The notes: generated from the letters alone by a model not told the origin. A stretch of DNA of 64,000 nucleotides from Bacillota bacterium (GCA_017889585.1 JAGFZX010000002.1:1-64000), one strand, 5' to 3'. Counted from the stretch's first letter, positions 48,860-58,314 are shown. A program made the numbers and translations.

Positions 48860-49555
48860 CTAATGGGCAACTCGGTAGAGTTGCCCATTTTGTAGATTAA
48901 ATACTTCATCAGCGCGTGCTGCCAAAGCAGGATCATGGGTAATAATCACGACACTGGTTCCCGTATTCCGTGCTTGTAGCAAACAATCGGCAACGCTTGT
49001 AGCCAAGGATGGGTCTAAGTCATTGGTTGGTTCATCAGCCAATAAGATGGGTGGATTCAATAATAAGGCTCTTGCAAGGGAAACACGGCGCAATTGACCT
49101 AAACTAAGTTGTTGGGGTTTGTGATTTAGGCGGTGTTCCATGTTAAAGTGAGTTAATAATCCGATTGCTCTATTTTCTAAGGTTTTATCTTTCAGGGTTA
49201 ACCAGGCAGGTACCATTACGTTTTCGAGGGCAGTGAGAGAGTTGATCAAACGGGCCCTTTGAAAAACAAAGCCAAAATATTTTCCCCGTATTTTGGCTTG
49301 TTCTTGTTGATTTAGGGCACCCACATCAAGGTTATCAATTAGTATTCTCCCAGAAGTAGTATTTTGCAGTAATCCCATGATGGACAAGAGGGTAGTTTTT
49401 CCACCACCCGAGTCGCCAACAATGGCTAACGCTGTTCCTTTTTTTACAGTAAGAGATAGGTTTGATAAAATTGTATCCTCGCCATAACGTTTACTAATAT
49501 TTTGTAGTTCAATTAAGTTGTTCATGTTTCCCTCCACATTAATCAAATTCCCCAC
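48860..49555 (-). CDS. ABC transporter ATPase (LolD/MacB type)
   Basis: GDSGGGKTTLLSIMGLL, LSLGQLRRVSLARALLLNPPILLADEPTNDLD. Confidence 0.88.
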   Translation of the reverse strand: MGNLINVEGNMNNLIELQNISKRYGEDTILSNLSLTVKKGTALAIVGDSGGGKTTLLSIMGLLQNTTSGRILIDNLDVGALNQQEQAKIRGKYFGFVFQRARLINSLTALENVMVPAWLTLKDKTLENRAIGLLTHFNMEHRLNHKPQQLSLGQLRRVSLARALLLNPPILLADEPTNDLDPSLATSVADCLLQARNTGTSVVIITHDPALAARADEVFNLQNGQLYRVAH

Positions 49556-50738
49556 GTGTCATGACAGTACTCGGGTCGACTCGACTACTCCGGTAAGCAG
49601 GTAACCAGGCGGCCAGAGCTCCTAAGCCCGAGAAAATTACCGTCAATGTGAGAGAAAGAGTAGCAAAGAAATACCAGGTTGGCTGAACGAAGGGAAAGGA
49701 TTGGTGGGACTTAAGTAGTACTAAACTTGCCATGTATAACCCGCCACCTAAAAGAAGACCAGCTAACGATCCAGCTAAAGCGATGACTATCGCTTCTCCC
49801 ACTATAATAGAAGTTATCTCTTGACTAGAAGCCCCAAGTGCTAGGTAAAGTCCCCATTCTGCCTGCCTATCAACAGTTAAAGTATAAAAACGCGAAAAGA
49901 GTTGAAATAACGACAGAAAGACTACCAGCAAGCCGATGCCCCCTAGTAACCAAATGATAACTGTAAATTGATCATTGATGCGTTTTTTAACATCTGCTGC
50001 TACGATGGTTTGCACGTAATCAACTTGTTGAATTTTTGTCACGATATCCATGATATTAGCTGATTCGTCGACTTGCACTAAAATTGTGGAAATGAGTTCA
50101 GCAGGCGGGCCTTGTTTTTCCCATATTGATTTTAATGCAGGGGTTTTGCCAACAACACGTCGTGCTTCAGCCATACTGACAAAGAGTGAATAATCCAGAG
50201 TTGTTCCAGTTTCTTCCGCTACCGTTACAATGTCATACCAAGTTCCGAGAATCATAATTTTATTTTGCGTCCAAGTGGGTACTTTCGCTCCGAGAATGAC
50301 CTCATTGTCTTTGAGTTCTGTTTTTTGTAGTTTTTTTAGCCATGGCGCAACAACCCAGTCGCTGGTTGGATCATAGCCAATCATACGGTTATTTGTTCCA
50401 ATGTCATGGCAGTCCGCTGTCAAACTGTGAGTGAAAAATTGGGGTGTTGCCTGGTGAATTCCAGGAATGGAACGTATGGCATCAACGGTTTTTTGTGGCA
50501 TGTAGGTATTGGCTGCCGCTCCGCCAAATAATACAAGGCTAGGTTCTATGGTTGCACCACCAGGTATAATGACAATATCAGCCCCCATGCGTTGTTTAGA
50601 AATTTCCATACCGGAAGACACGCCGTTATAAAGAGCCGATATGCATAAAATAATGGCAACCCCGATGGCAATGGAAAATAGGATGGCAAAGCTTTGCAGC
50701 TTGCGATGCAAGAGACTTTTCCAGATTAGAAATGTCAT
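49539..50738 (-). CDS. FtsX/MacB-like ABC permease
   Basis: N-terminal TM + periplasmic domain + C-terminal TMs; VDRQAEWGLYLALGASSQEITSIIVGEAIVIALAGSLAGLLLG. Confidence 0.87.
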   Translation of the reverse strand: MTFLIWKSLLHRKLQSFAILFSIAIGVAIILCISALYNGVSSGMEISKQRMGADIVIIPGGATIEPSLVLFGGAAANTYMPQKTVDAIRSIPGIHQATPQFFTHSLTADCHDIGTNNRMIGYDPTSDWVVAPWLKKLQKTELKDNEVILGAKVPTWTQNKIMILGTWYDIVTVAEETGTTLDYSLFVSMAEARRVVGKTPALKSIWEKQGPPAELISTILVQVDESANIMDIVTKIQQVDYVQTIVAADVKKRINDQFTVIIWLLGGIGLLVVFLSLFQLFSRFYTLTVDRQAEWGLYLALGASSQEITSIIVGEAIVIALAGSLAGLLLGGGLYMASLVLLKSHQSFPFVQPTWYFFATLSLTLTVIFSGLGALAAWLPAYRSSRVDPSTVMTRGEFD

Positions 50739-51142
50739 GTAACCTCCTCCGATTGTGTTTTGCTGATTAAAAAGGCGATTAAAAGTCCTGTGATAGCAAG
50801 TATGCTACCGCCGATTGTCGTAAAAGAGGCGGTTTTTAGGCAAGCTCCATTCTCGCAGATACCGATAGCCCACGATTTGGGTAAGATGATGACGGTAATT
50901 CCAAGCAAGAGGACAATAAAGCTAGCTAATAAGCGACCTTCGGTCGTGCGTAGTACCAACAGACTGGCAGAAAGTATTACAGCGAGTAATGTAATGATAA
51001 ATTCAGCCTGATAAGCATAATGGCATTGCATAGGACTTCCGTTACCTGTATGCCCTGTGCAAATTGATACAAACCTGGGCAAAATCAAAAGTGAAACGCT
51101 AATGATAAGAGCGATCCATGATAATATTTTATAACGATTCAT
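50735..51142 (-). CDS. DUF4418-like membrane protein
   Basis: Four TM segments; CTGHTGNGSPMQCHYAYQAEF motif. Confidence 0.7.
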   Translation of the reverse strand: MNRYKILSWIALIISVSLLILPRFVSICTGHTGNGSPMQCHYAYQAEFIITLLAVILSASLLVLRTTEGRLLASFIVLLLGITVIILPKSWAIGICENGACLKTASFTTIGGSILAITGLLIAFLISKTQSEEVT

Positions 51143-51147
51143 GATGG

Positions 51148-51324
51148 TTAACTCCTTTTTTGTATAAGATCCAAGTCATTGAGAAATAGTGAAGAGTGCC
51201 CATGTTTATGGGGTGTGTTAGGATCTATTTGTCTCAAAGGAACCCTGTTTAGTCCATTGTACAAAATGACAATTCCCAAGGAAAATATTAGAAAAGCCAA
51301 GACTAGAAATCGATTAAGTGCCAT
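51148..51324 (-). CDS. Small membrane-anchored His-containing peptide (58 aa)
   Basis: MALNRFLVLAFLIFSLGIVILYNGLNRVPLRQIDPNTPHKHGHSSLFLNDLDLIQKRS read on minus strand, between the minus-strand leader and the DUF4418 gene. Confidence 0.5.
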   Translation of the reverse strand: MALNRFLVLAFLIFSLGIVILYNGLNRVPLRQIDPNTPHKHGHSSLFLNDLDLIQKRS

Positions 51325-51421
51325 TGTTTATCACCCTTTTAATAGTTATTTTACTTATCTTCGTTTTCTTTGCCGTAACACTTATCTTCTAACCAATTAA
51401 GCCACCTCCCTTATAAAAAAT

Positions 51422-51487
51422 AAAAACGAAAAGGCCGAGTTTATCCCGTAGGATAGACTCGGCCTTTAGTTTTTCTAACCAGCCAGC
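51422..51487 (-). promoter_or_regulatory. Leader attenuator element 24 (minus strand)
   Basis: Reverse complement reads GGCUGG-UUAG-aaaaa-CUAA-AGGCCGAGUCUAUCC...GGAUAAACUCGGCCUUUU. Confidence 0.83.
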
Positions 51488-51737
51488 ACTTATTTGGTTG
51501 TAAGCACTTTTATTTTGGTGTTTGATAAAAATGATAACATCTATGGTTAGAATTGTAAATATATTTTTAGCAAGATTACAGATCAGGGAATTTAAACAGC
51601 AGATTGTAATAGACTTTTATATTTACACCTTATAACTTGCATTTTTCAATTTTCAATAAGGTTGAGAAAATGTATTGACAAATCAGTAAAATAAATTATA
51701 CTATAAAGAAAGTAGAGTGTTTATATCGTATTTTGTG

Positions 51738-51797
51738 GCTGATCAGAAAAACTGAAGGCTAAAGTAATGTCCTTTTGGATATACTTTAGCCTTTTTT
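51738..51797 (+). promoter_or_regulatory. Leader attenuator element 25 (first of tandem)
   Basis: gctgaTCAGaaaaaCTGAaggctaaagtaatgtcc...atactttagcctttttt. Confidence 0.87.
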
Positions 51798-51876
51798 ATT
51801 TAGCCATACAGTATCTGGCAGGTATTCAATACCTGAGGGCTGCAGAAATGGCAATCGACAAATGAAGAGTAGTTTT

Positions 51877-51945
51877 GACTGATCAGTAGTACATACTGAA
51901 GGCAAAGACGGATCCTAATATAAGGATCAATCTTTGCCTTCTTTG
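51877..51945 (+). promoter_or_regulatory. Leader attenuator element 26 (second of tandem)
   Basis: gactgaTCAGTAgtacaTACTGAaggcaaagacggatcc...ggatcaatctttgccttcttt. Confidence 0.83.
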
Positions 51946-51973
51946 TTTATTAATAATATAAGGAGGAAGAGAT

Positions 51974-53314
51974 ATGAGCAAATTTATTGAGAGACCACGC
52001 TATTTATGTACACTTGGGGGTGCAATAGCAACTTTGAAAGTCTTGCCACGTGTAGTGCCTATTATCCATGCTGCAGCTGGTTGTGGTGGTAATATTGCCA
52101 ATGCCTTGCATGGTGCATCTGGCTATTTGGGCAGTGGCTATTGTGCAGGACTAGCGCTACCGAGTTCTAATATCTATGAAAAAGATATTGTATTTGGTGG
52201 AGAAGAACGATTAACTGAACAAATTACTACAACACTTGAGGTTATTGATGGTGACTTGTATTTTGTAGTCACTGGATGCATGGTGGATATTATTGGTGAT
52301 GATGCAGTGGCGGTGGCAAAGCGGTTTCACCAAGATGGCAAGCCGGTTTTGGCAGCTGAGACAGGTGGCTTTAAAGGCAATTCTTATAAAGGGTACGATA
52401 TTGTTCTAAGTAAACTATTTGCTGACTTTGTTGAAAAGAATCCAGTAAAGGAAAAGAATGTTGTTAATTTATTTGGTATTGTCCCCATTCAGGATGTATT
52501 TTGGAAAGGTAATTTGAATACCTTAAAAGCACTTCTTGAAAAAATTGGTTATGAGGTTAATAGCTTTTTTGGTGAAGGAGAAACACTGGAAAATCTTAAA
52601 TATGCTGGTGCTGCTAGTTTTAATATCCTTGTATCTGATGTATATGGGGTTGAACCTGCCAAAATATTCGAAGAAACCCATGGAGTACCTTATGTGATTG
52701 CAACCTTACCTATTGGTTCAGCTGGTACTGAAAGATTCTTGCGCACAGTAGGCGAAGCCTTAGGGACTGAAAAGACCCTCGTTGAGCAGGTCATTGCCGA
52801 GGAAAAAGCCCGCTATTATAGCTATATAGAACGATTGGCTGATGTCTATAATGATTTGGATTTTCAACGGTACAGTGTAGTGGTGGCTGATGTGAATTAC
52901 GCTCCAGCTCTGGCTAGATTTCTGGCTGATGATTTGGGATGGTTACCAGAGCTCGTGGTGATTACCGATGTCCTTACGGAAGAAGAGCAGCAATTGGTAG
53001 AAGCAAGATTTGAAGACTTTACGTCTGGTATTCGTCCTAAAGTTGTATTTGATACCAATACATCGAATGTGAGCAAACATTTCAATGCTTCTTGGCCGCG
53101 TAATAACAACGATCGATATTTCGATAGTTTTAGCCCCGCATTTGTTTTGGGAAGTAGTTTAGACCGGGATTTTGCTTCATCCATAGGAGCACCGCACTTA
53201 AGTGTATCTTATCCGGTATCCAACAGGGTTGTCCTGGATAGAGCCTATGTTGGTTACCGCGGAGCATTAAGTTTAGTGGAAGATATTTTTGGATTATTAG
53301 TAGAAAGCAGATAG
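51974..53314 (+). CDS. Nitrogenase-like component 1, NifK-type subunit (pair C, K before D)
   Basis: YLCTLGGAIATLKVLPRVVPIIHAAAGCGGN..VTGCMVDIIGDD; closest in-window relative is 3995-5338. Confidence 0.9.
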   Translation: MSKFIERPRYLCTLGGAIATLKVLPRVVPIIHAAAGCGGNIANALHGASGYLGSGYCAGLALPSSNIYEKDIVFGGEERLTEQITTTLEVIDGDLYFVVTGCMVDIIGDDAVAVAKRFHQDGKPVLAAETGGFKGNSYKGYDIVLSKLFADFVEKNPVKEKNVVNLFGIVPIQDVFWKGNLNTLKALLEKIGYEVNSFFGEGETLENLKYAGAASFNILVSDVYGVEPAKIFEETHGVPYVIATLPIGSAGTERFLRTVGEALGTEKTLVEQVIAEEKARYYSYIERLADVYNDLDFQRYSVVVADVNYAPALARFLADDLGWLPELVVITDVLTEEEQQLVEARFEDFTSGIRPKVVFDTNTSNVSKHFNASWPRNNNDRYFDSFSPAFVLGSSLDRDFASSIGAPHLSVSYPVSNRVVLDRAYVGYRGALSLVEDIFGLLVESR

Positions 53315-53327
53315 GAGAGAGAATGAA

Positions 53328-54842
53328 ATGGATTATATAAAAGATAAAGCACCTCCAGTACGTGAAGATCGTTTAAGAGCTTGTAATGCATATGGAGGAT
53401 CATGCAACAATTTGGTGGAACAATCCCAAAAGGGATGCCTTAATGGCATCAAGAGGACATTTTCCCAAACTCAAGGATGCCAGTTAAACTTAAGTCTAGC
53501 TATATTGAACACGATTCGTGATGCAGTGGTTATTGTGCATGGTCCCCTTGGTTGTGGTGGAGCTAATTTATCAGTTGCTGGAATCAATAAGAACTTCCAA
53601 CAATTGCGAGACAGTAACGCACGGGGATTGCTATGGGTTAATACCAATATGGGTGAGTCAGAAGTCATCAATGGTGGTGAAAATAATTTACGAGATGCCA
53701 TTTTGCATGCTGAAAAGGAATTTCGTCCGAGTGCCATTATTATTGTGAATAGCTGTGTACCAGCCATTATCGGCGATGACATTGATAGTGTTGTCGAAGG
53801 AGTACAAGGTGAAATAAAGGCCAAAATTGTACCTGTGCATTGCGAAGGTTTCAAGACGAAAATCATGGCTAGTGCTTATGATGCAGTATATCATGGAATC
53901 TTACGGAATCTGATACCAGAGCTGGATGCAGATGCAGTATCTAAACAAGACAATAAAAATCAACTTGAAGAATTACAGGAAAAATATCGTATGAGTCGTA
54001 CGGTGAATGTGCTCAATGTTTCGTCTATGAGTCGCGTTGACGAGTATGAATTGGTGAGGTTATTAAAAGCTTTGGATTTAAATTTAAACATATTGCCTTG
54101 TTATGCTCATCCTGAAGATTTTCTTAAAGCCACTGAGGCGGCACTTAATGTGAGTATTTGTGCGACTCATGACGATTATTTTGTTGAACATTTAAAAACA
54201 AAATATAATATTCCCTTTATTCTTCGAACCATTCCAGTTGGTGTTAAATATACAAATCGTTGGATTGAGGATATTGCTAAATTCTTTGGCCTTGAAGAAG
54301 AGGCTCAACGATTTATTGCCCAAGAAACTAAATTACTCGAAGAAGCATTGGAACCATATCGAGCATTGTTTAAAGGGAAAAGAGTCGTGATTGGTGGTGG
54401 TGAAATTCGTGTTGTTGCTAATGCTGAACTTCTTACTTACCTTGGATTTCAAGTAGTGGGTATGCGTGCTTATCATTATGATCAGTTTGCTGATGAAATG
54501 CTAGAAGAAGTCGCAGAAAGTGATAAAGTTCCATTTAATGTAGCCACTGGACAGCCATTTGAACAGGCCAATTTGCTTGCCAATTTGAAACCAGACTTGT
54601 ATGTCGGTCATGTTAATAACAATGGGTGGGCAGGAAAACAGGGGATTCCCGTTTTACCAATCTTTCACCAAAGTAATATCTTCCTCGGTTATACAGGGGT
54701 ATTCGAATTTGCTCGGCGTTTAGCCAGAGTGCTACGAAATTCTTCATTTAATCGCAATTTAGGTGAAAATACGAAACTTCCTTACTTTGAAAACTGGTAT
54801 GAAAATGATGCTTTTTCCTACATCGATGAGGGAAATGTATAG
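53328..54842 (+). CDS. Nitrogenase-like component 1, NifD-type subunit (pair C)
   Basis: QGCQLNLS..HGPLGCGGANLS..VNSCVPAIIGDD; VSICATHDDYFVEHLKTKYNIPFI; resembles 2508-3998. Confidence 0.9.
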   Translation: MDYIKDKAPPVREDRLRACNAYGGSCNNLVEQSQKGCLNGIKRTFSQTQGCQLNLSLAILNTIRDAVVIVHGPLGCGGANLSVAGINKNFQQLRDSNARGLLWVNTNMGESEVINGGENNLRDAILHAEKEFRPSAIIIVNSCVPAIIGDDIDSVVEGVQGEIKAKIVPVHCEGFKTKIMASAYDAVYHGILRNLIPELDADAVSKQDNKNQLEELQEKYRMSRTVNVLNVSSMSRVDEYELVRLLKALDLNLNILPCYAHPEDFLKATEAALNVSICATHDDYFVEHLKTKYNIPFILRTIPVGVKYTNRWIEDIAKFFGLEEEAQRFIAQETKLLEEALEPYRALFKGKRVVIGGGEIRVVANAELLTYLGFQVVGMRAYHYDQFADEMLEEVAESDKVPFNVATGQPFEQANLLANLKPDLYVGHVNNNGWAGKQGIPVLPIFHQSNIFLGYTGVFEFARRLARVLRNSSFNRNLGENTKLPYFENWYENDAFSYIDEGNV

Positions 54843-54879
54843 CATGAAGTGTAAGTGAAAAATAAGAGGAGTGAATTTT

Positions 54880-55809
54880 ATGTCAAAAATCGCTAATAAT
54901 ATTACGGAATTAATCGGTAGTACGCCACTACTTAAAATCAACAAAGTTGCCCAAGGAGCGAAAGCTGAAGTGGTCGTTAAATTGGAATCTTTTAATCCTG
55001 GTGGCAGTATCAAAGATCGTATTGGTTTCAGCATGATCAAAGATGCCGAAGAAAAAGGACTAATTAACGCAGATACTGTTATTATTGAGCCGACAAGTGG
55101 CAATACAGGGATTGCTCTGGCACTCATCGCTGCATCTAAAGGCTATCGCCTCATCTTGACAATGCCTGATACCATGAGTGTGGAACGGCGCAACTTATTA
55201 AAAGCATATGGGGCAGAATTAGTATTGAGTCCAGGTGGTGAAGGAATGAAAGGAGCAATCCGTAAAGCGGAAGAATTAACAACGCAAACTCCGAATTCTT
55301 TTATTCCACAGCAATTTAATAATCCAGCCAATCCAGAAGTTCACCGGGCAATTACAGCTGAAGAAATATGGAAAGATACAGATGGTAAAATTGACATTAT
55401 CGTCGGCGGTGTGGGTACAGGTGGTACTATTACTGGCGTTGGTGAAGTACTTAAAAAACGCAATCCATCGGTTCAGGTAGTGGCTGTAGAGCCTTTTGAT
55501 TCCCCCGTTCTTTCTGGAGGTCAGCCTGGGCCCCATAAAATTCAGGGGATTGGAGCAGGATTTGTTCCTAACGTATTAAACCTTCCCATTGTTGATGAAA
55601 TTTATAAAGTGAAAAACGAAGAAGCTTTAGATACAGCGCGGCGTCTAGCAAAAGAAGAAGGTGTATTGGTAGGGATTTCTTCTGGGGCTGCAGCATTTGC
55701 AGCGTTGCAGATTGCTAAGCGCCAAGAAAATGAGGGGAAATTAATTGTAGCAATACTGCCAGATACAGGTGAAAGGTATCTTAGTACTGTGCTCTTTCAA
55801 GAGAGCTGA
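54880..55809 (+). CDS. cysK: Cysteine synthase
   Basis: [56 protein letters not shown]. Confidence 0.95.
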   Translation: MSKIANNITELIGSTPLLKINKVAQGAKAEVVVKLESFNPGGSIKDRIGFSMIKDAEEKGLINADTVIIEPTSGNTGIALALIAASKGYRLILTMPDTMSVERRNLLKAYGAELVLSPGGEGMKGAIRKAEELTTQTPNSFIPQQFNNPANPEVHRAITAEEIWKDTDGKIDIIVGGVGTGGTITGVGEVLKKRNPSVQVVAVEPFDSPVLSGGQPGPHKIQGIGAGFVPNVLNLPIVDEIYKVKNEEALDTARRLAKEEGVLVGISSGAAAFAALQIAKRQENEGKLIVAILPDTGERYLSTVLFQES

Positions 55810-55849
55810 TTTTTCAGAATAGGATCGTTAAAATAAAAATAAGTAACTT

Positions 55850-55900
55850 GTCTGACTAGAAAACTAGAGGTCAAGTTCCCTAAGGAGGGGACTTGACCTT
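55850..55900 (+). promoter_or_regulatory. Leader attenuator element 27
   Basis: tctgaCTAGaaaaCTAGaggtcaagttccc...ggggacttgacctt (no U-tract). Confidence 0.7.
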
Positions 55901-56145
55901 AGATCATTTATTGAGGTATATGTCGACGAAACGGGAGTTGCCTGTGGCCCAGGCTGATGAAAAAACGGCTAAAATTGTTGCTCGTAATATCAATCGTATA
56001 TATCAAATTAGGAGTAAATTTGATGATAAGCCTACTGCGTTCCAAGTTATTAAACAATTAGATCTTACTGTAAATAAAGGTGAGTTCCGCATAAAAGTGT
56101 AGCAGAGTCCATATCTACATTAGCGACGTTATAGGAGAGAAAGTT

Positions 56146-56631
56146 TATGATTGCCATTAAAAATAATCTGACTCGTATAATTGCCTTGCCTCCTGTGTTT
56201 AAAGGAAAAAAATACGAGAGAATATGCACACGTTAGATGTGAAAGCAGAGCTAACGGTCGAAGTTGACGCTTTGAGAGTTCTGATGAAAATTATTCCTGG
56301 ACAGAAGATTGCAGTGGCTGTCGCGAACCAAGGAATGACTAACTTAATTGCAATGGTGAAAGTATTAATCACTCGACTGCGATCAGTGGGAGCAGAGCCT
56401 TTTATCATAACTGCAATCGGTGGCGGTGAGCGACTTTCAGCTGATGAGCAAAGACATATTTTAGAAACTATAGGAATTACAGAACAGGCTGTAGGTGCCC
56501 CTATCTATTCAACAAAGGAAACTGTCCTTATTGGTGAGTCTCCCCAAGGTATACCAGTGTTTATTGATCGCTATGCCTATGAGGCTGATGGTATTATAGT
56601 TGTTAATCGGACAAAATTTCATATTAATTAA
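56146..56631 (+). pseudogene. LarA-like (lactate racemase-domain) N-terminal fragment, interrupted and truncated
   Basis: IIPGQKIAVAVANQGMTNLIAMVKVLITRLRSVGAEPFIITAIGGGERL...DGIIVVNRTKFHIN*; 5' ORF MIAIKNNLTRIIALPPVFKG... ends at an early stop. Confidence 0.6.
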
Positions 56632-56849
56632 AATTATATTGAATGAAAAGTTAGTACTGGGTGCAGTCTCAAGATAATATTGTATTTAGTATAGTTTAAT
56701 CATGAATTTATCTTAGTTTATCAGATAACTAAAGACTGAGGATGTATTTATGGACCATAGTGAAAGAATAGAGTCATGGAATATAGAACTAACTGGATTT
56801 AGAGATATTAGAGAACCGTGATTCCTTAATGACACTAGAGGTTAACGTT

Positions 56850-57203
56850 TCAAAAAATGGTGGTGAATGATGGCCGGATTTTGAAAGATCCTAAGGCCAA
56901 ATGCCAGAAGGGCTGCATAGTATAGATCAATATAATCAGTTCCCCGATACAAATGAGGCCAGCGGCCGAGAGCGCATTAGTAAAGAATCCTGTCATGAAA
57001 ATCAGATTATCAAATTGTTCTTCTGATCCAGCCCGTAAGCCGCCAAACACCGAGTCTAGGGAAGCGAGCAAGGCTACAGACATATAGTTGGTATATTCTA
57101 TGGGCATGCGCAGGATCGTGGTTGGCAGATGGTTCTTTCTATAAAAAAAGTATTGACTCAATGTAATACTCATGGTAATCTTAAAATAAGTTGAATATTG
57201 CAT
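56850..57203 (-). pseudogene. DUF1290 (small basic protein, Sbp)-like fragment
   Basis: MPIEYTNYMSVALLASLDSVFGGLRAGSEEQFDNLIFMTGFFTNALSAAGLICIGE; C-terminus diverges. Confidence 0.65.
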
Positions 57204-57204
57204 T

Positions 57205-57267
57205 GCTGATCAGATAACTGAAGGCAAAAGAACTGTTTTAAAGCAGATTCTTTTGCCTTTTCTTTTT
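57205..57267 (+). promoter_or_regulatory. Leader attenuator element 28
   Basis: gctgaTCAGataaCTGAaggcaaaagaactg...cagattcttttgccttttcttttt. Confidence 0.87.
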
Positions 57268-57375
57268 CGATAATTATAAATAGAGTCAATTCTTGGAGTG
57301 TTGTGATTTAAGTTGCTTTATTTCTGGCATTAGCATGCATATACATTCTGTGGAAAAAATTGGGGGGGTAATGGT

Positions 57376-58314
57376 ATGTTAAAGATTGCAAAGAATTTAA
57401 CATAATTAATAGGCAATACGCTATTGTCAGAGCTGTCTAACTATGGTGAGCAGCATGGGCTTAAGGCTAGGATCATTGCAAAATTAGAATATTTTAATCC
57501 GTTGGGTAGTGTCAAGGACCGCATTGGTTATGCCATGATAAAGGATGCAGAAGAAAAAGGTTTAATTAGTGCGGGTTCAGTAATTATTGAGCCAACCAGT
57601 GGTAATACTGGTATTGCCGTGGCTTTTGTGGCAGCTGCTAAAGGGTACAAATTGATTTTAACCATGCCTGAGACCATGAGTATAGAAAGACGGAATTTGC
57701 TTAAGGGTTTGGGGGCTCACTTAGTGCTTACTCCTGGCGCACAAGGTATGAAAGGTGCGATCAGCAAAGCTGAAGAACTGGCAAAGGAAACTACCCATTC
57801 TTTTATTCCGCAACAGTTCCAAAATCCAGCCAATCCTGAAATACACCGCAACACAACAGTTGAGGAAATATGGCGGGATACAGATGGCAAAGTGGATATT
57901 TTCATCGCTGGGGCTGGTACAGGTGGCACGGTTACTGGGGTCGGTGAAGTGTTAAAAGCTAAGAATCCAGATGTGAAAATTATAGTTGTCGAACCAGCAG
58001 ATTCTCCTGTTTTGTCAGGAGGCAATCCTGGTCCCCATAAGATCCAAGGGATTGGGGAAGGATTTGTTCCTAGTGTTTTCAATAGTAATGTTATTGATGA
58101 AATATATAAAGTTCAAAATGAAGAAGCATTTGATACAGTGAGGCAGCTTGCGTCATCAGAAGGGTTGCTTGTCGGTATATCTAGTGGTGCAGCAGTATTT
58201 GCTGCGACGCAAATTGCAGCTCGTCCCGAAAATTTAGGGAAAATCATTGTCGTGTTGTTGCCTGATACAGGGGAACGATATTTGTCGACACCGCTGTTGT
58301 TCCAATCAGAGTAA
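57376..58314 (+). pseudogene. cysK: Cysteine synthase with in-frame TAA at codon 10 (57403-57405); downstream ORF 57424-58314
   Basis: [25 protein letters not shown]...; otherwise intact; near-identical to 2-679. Confidence 0.85.

Noticed and set aside
2508-54842. Window as a classical nif (N2-fixing) cluster
   Set aside because: No nifE/N/V set was recognised, components are scattered among sulfur genes, and the D/K sequences diverge strongly from canonical NifDK motifs.
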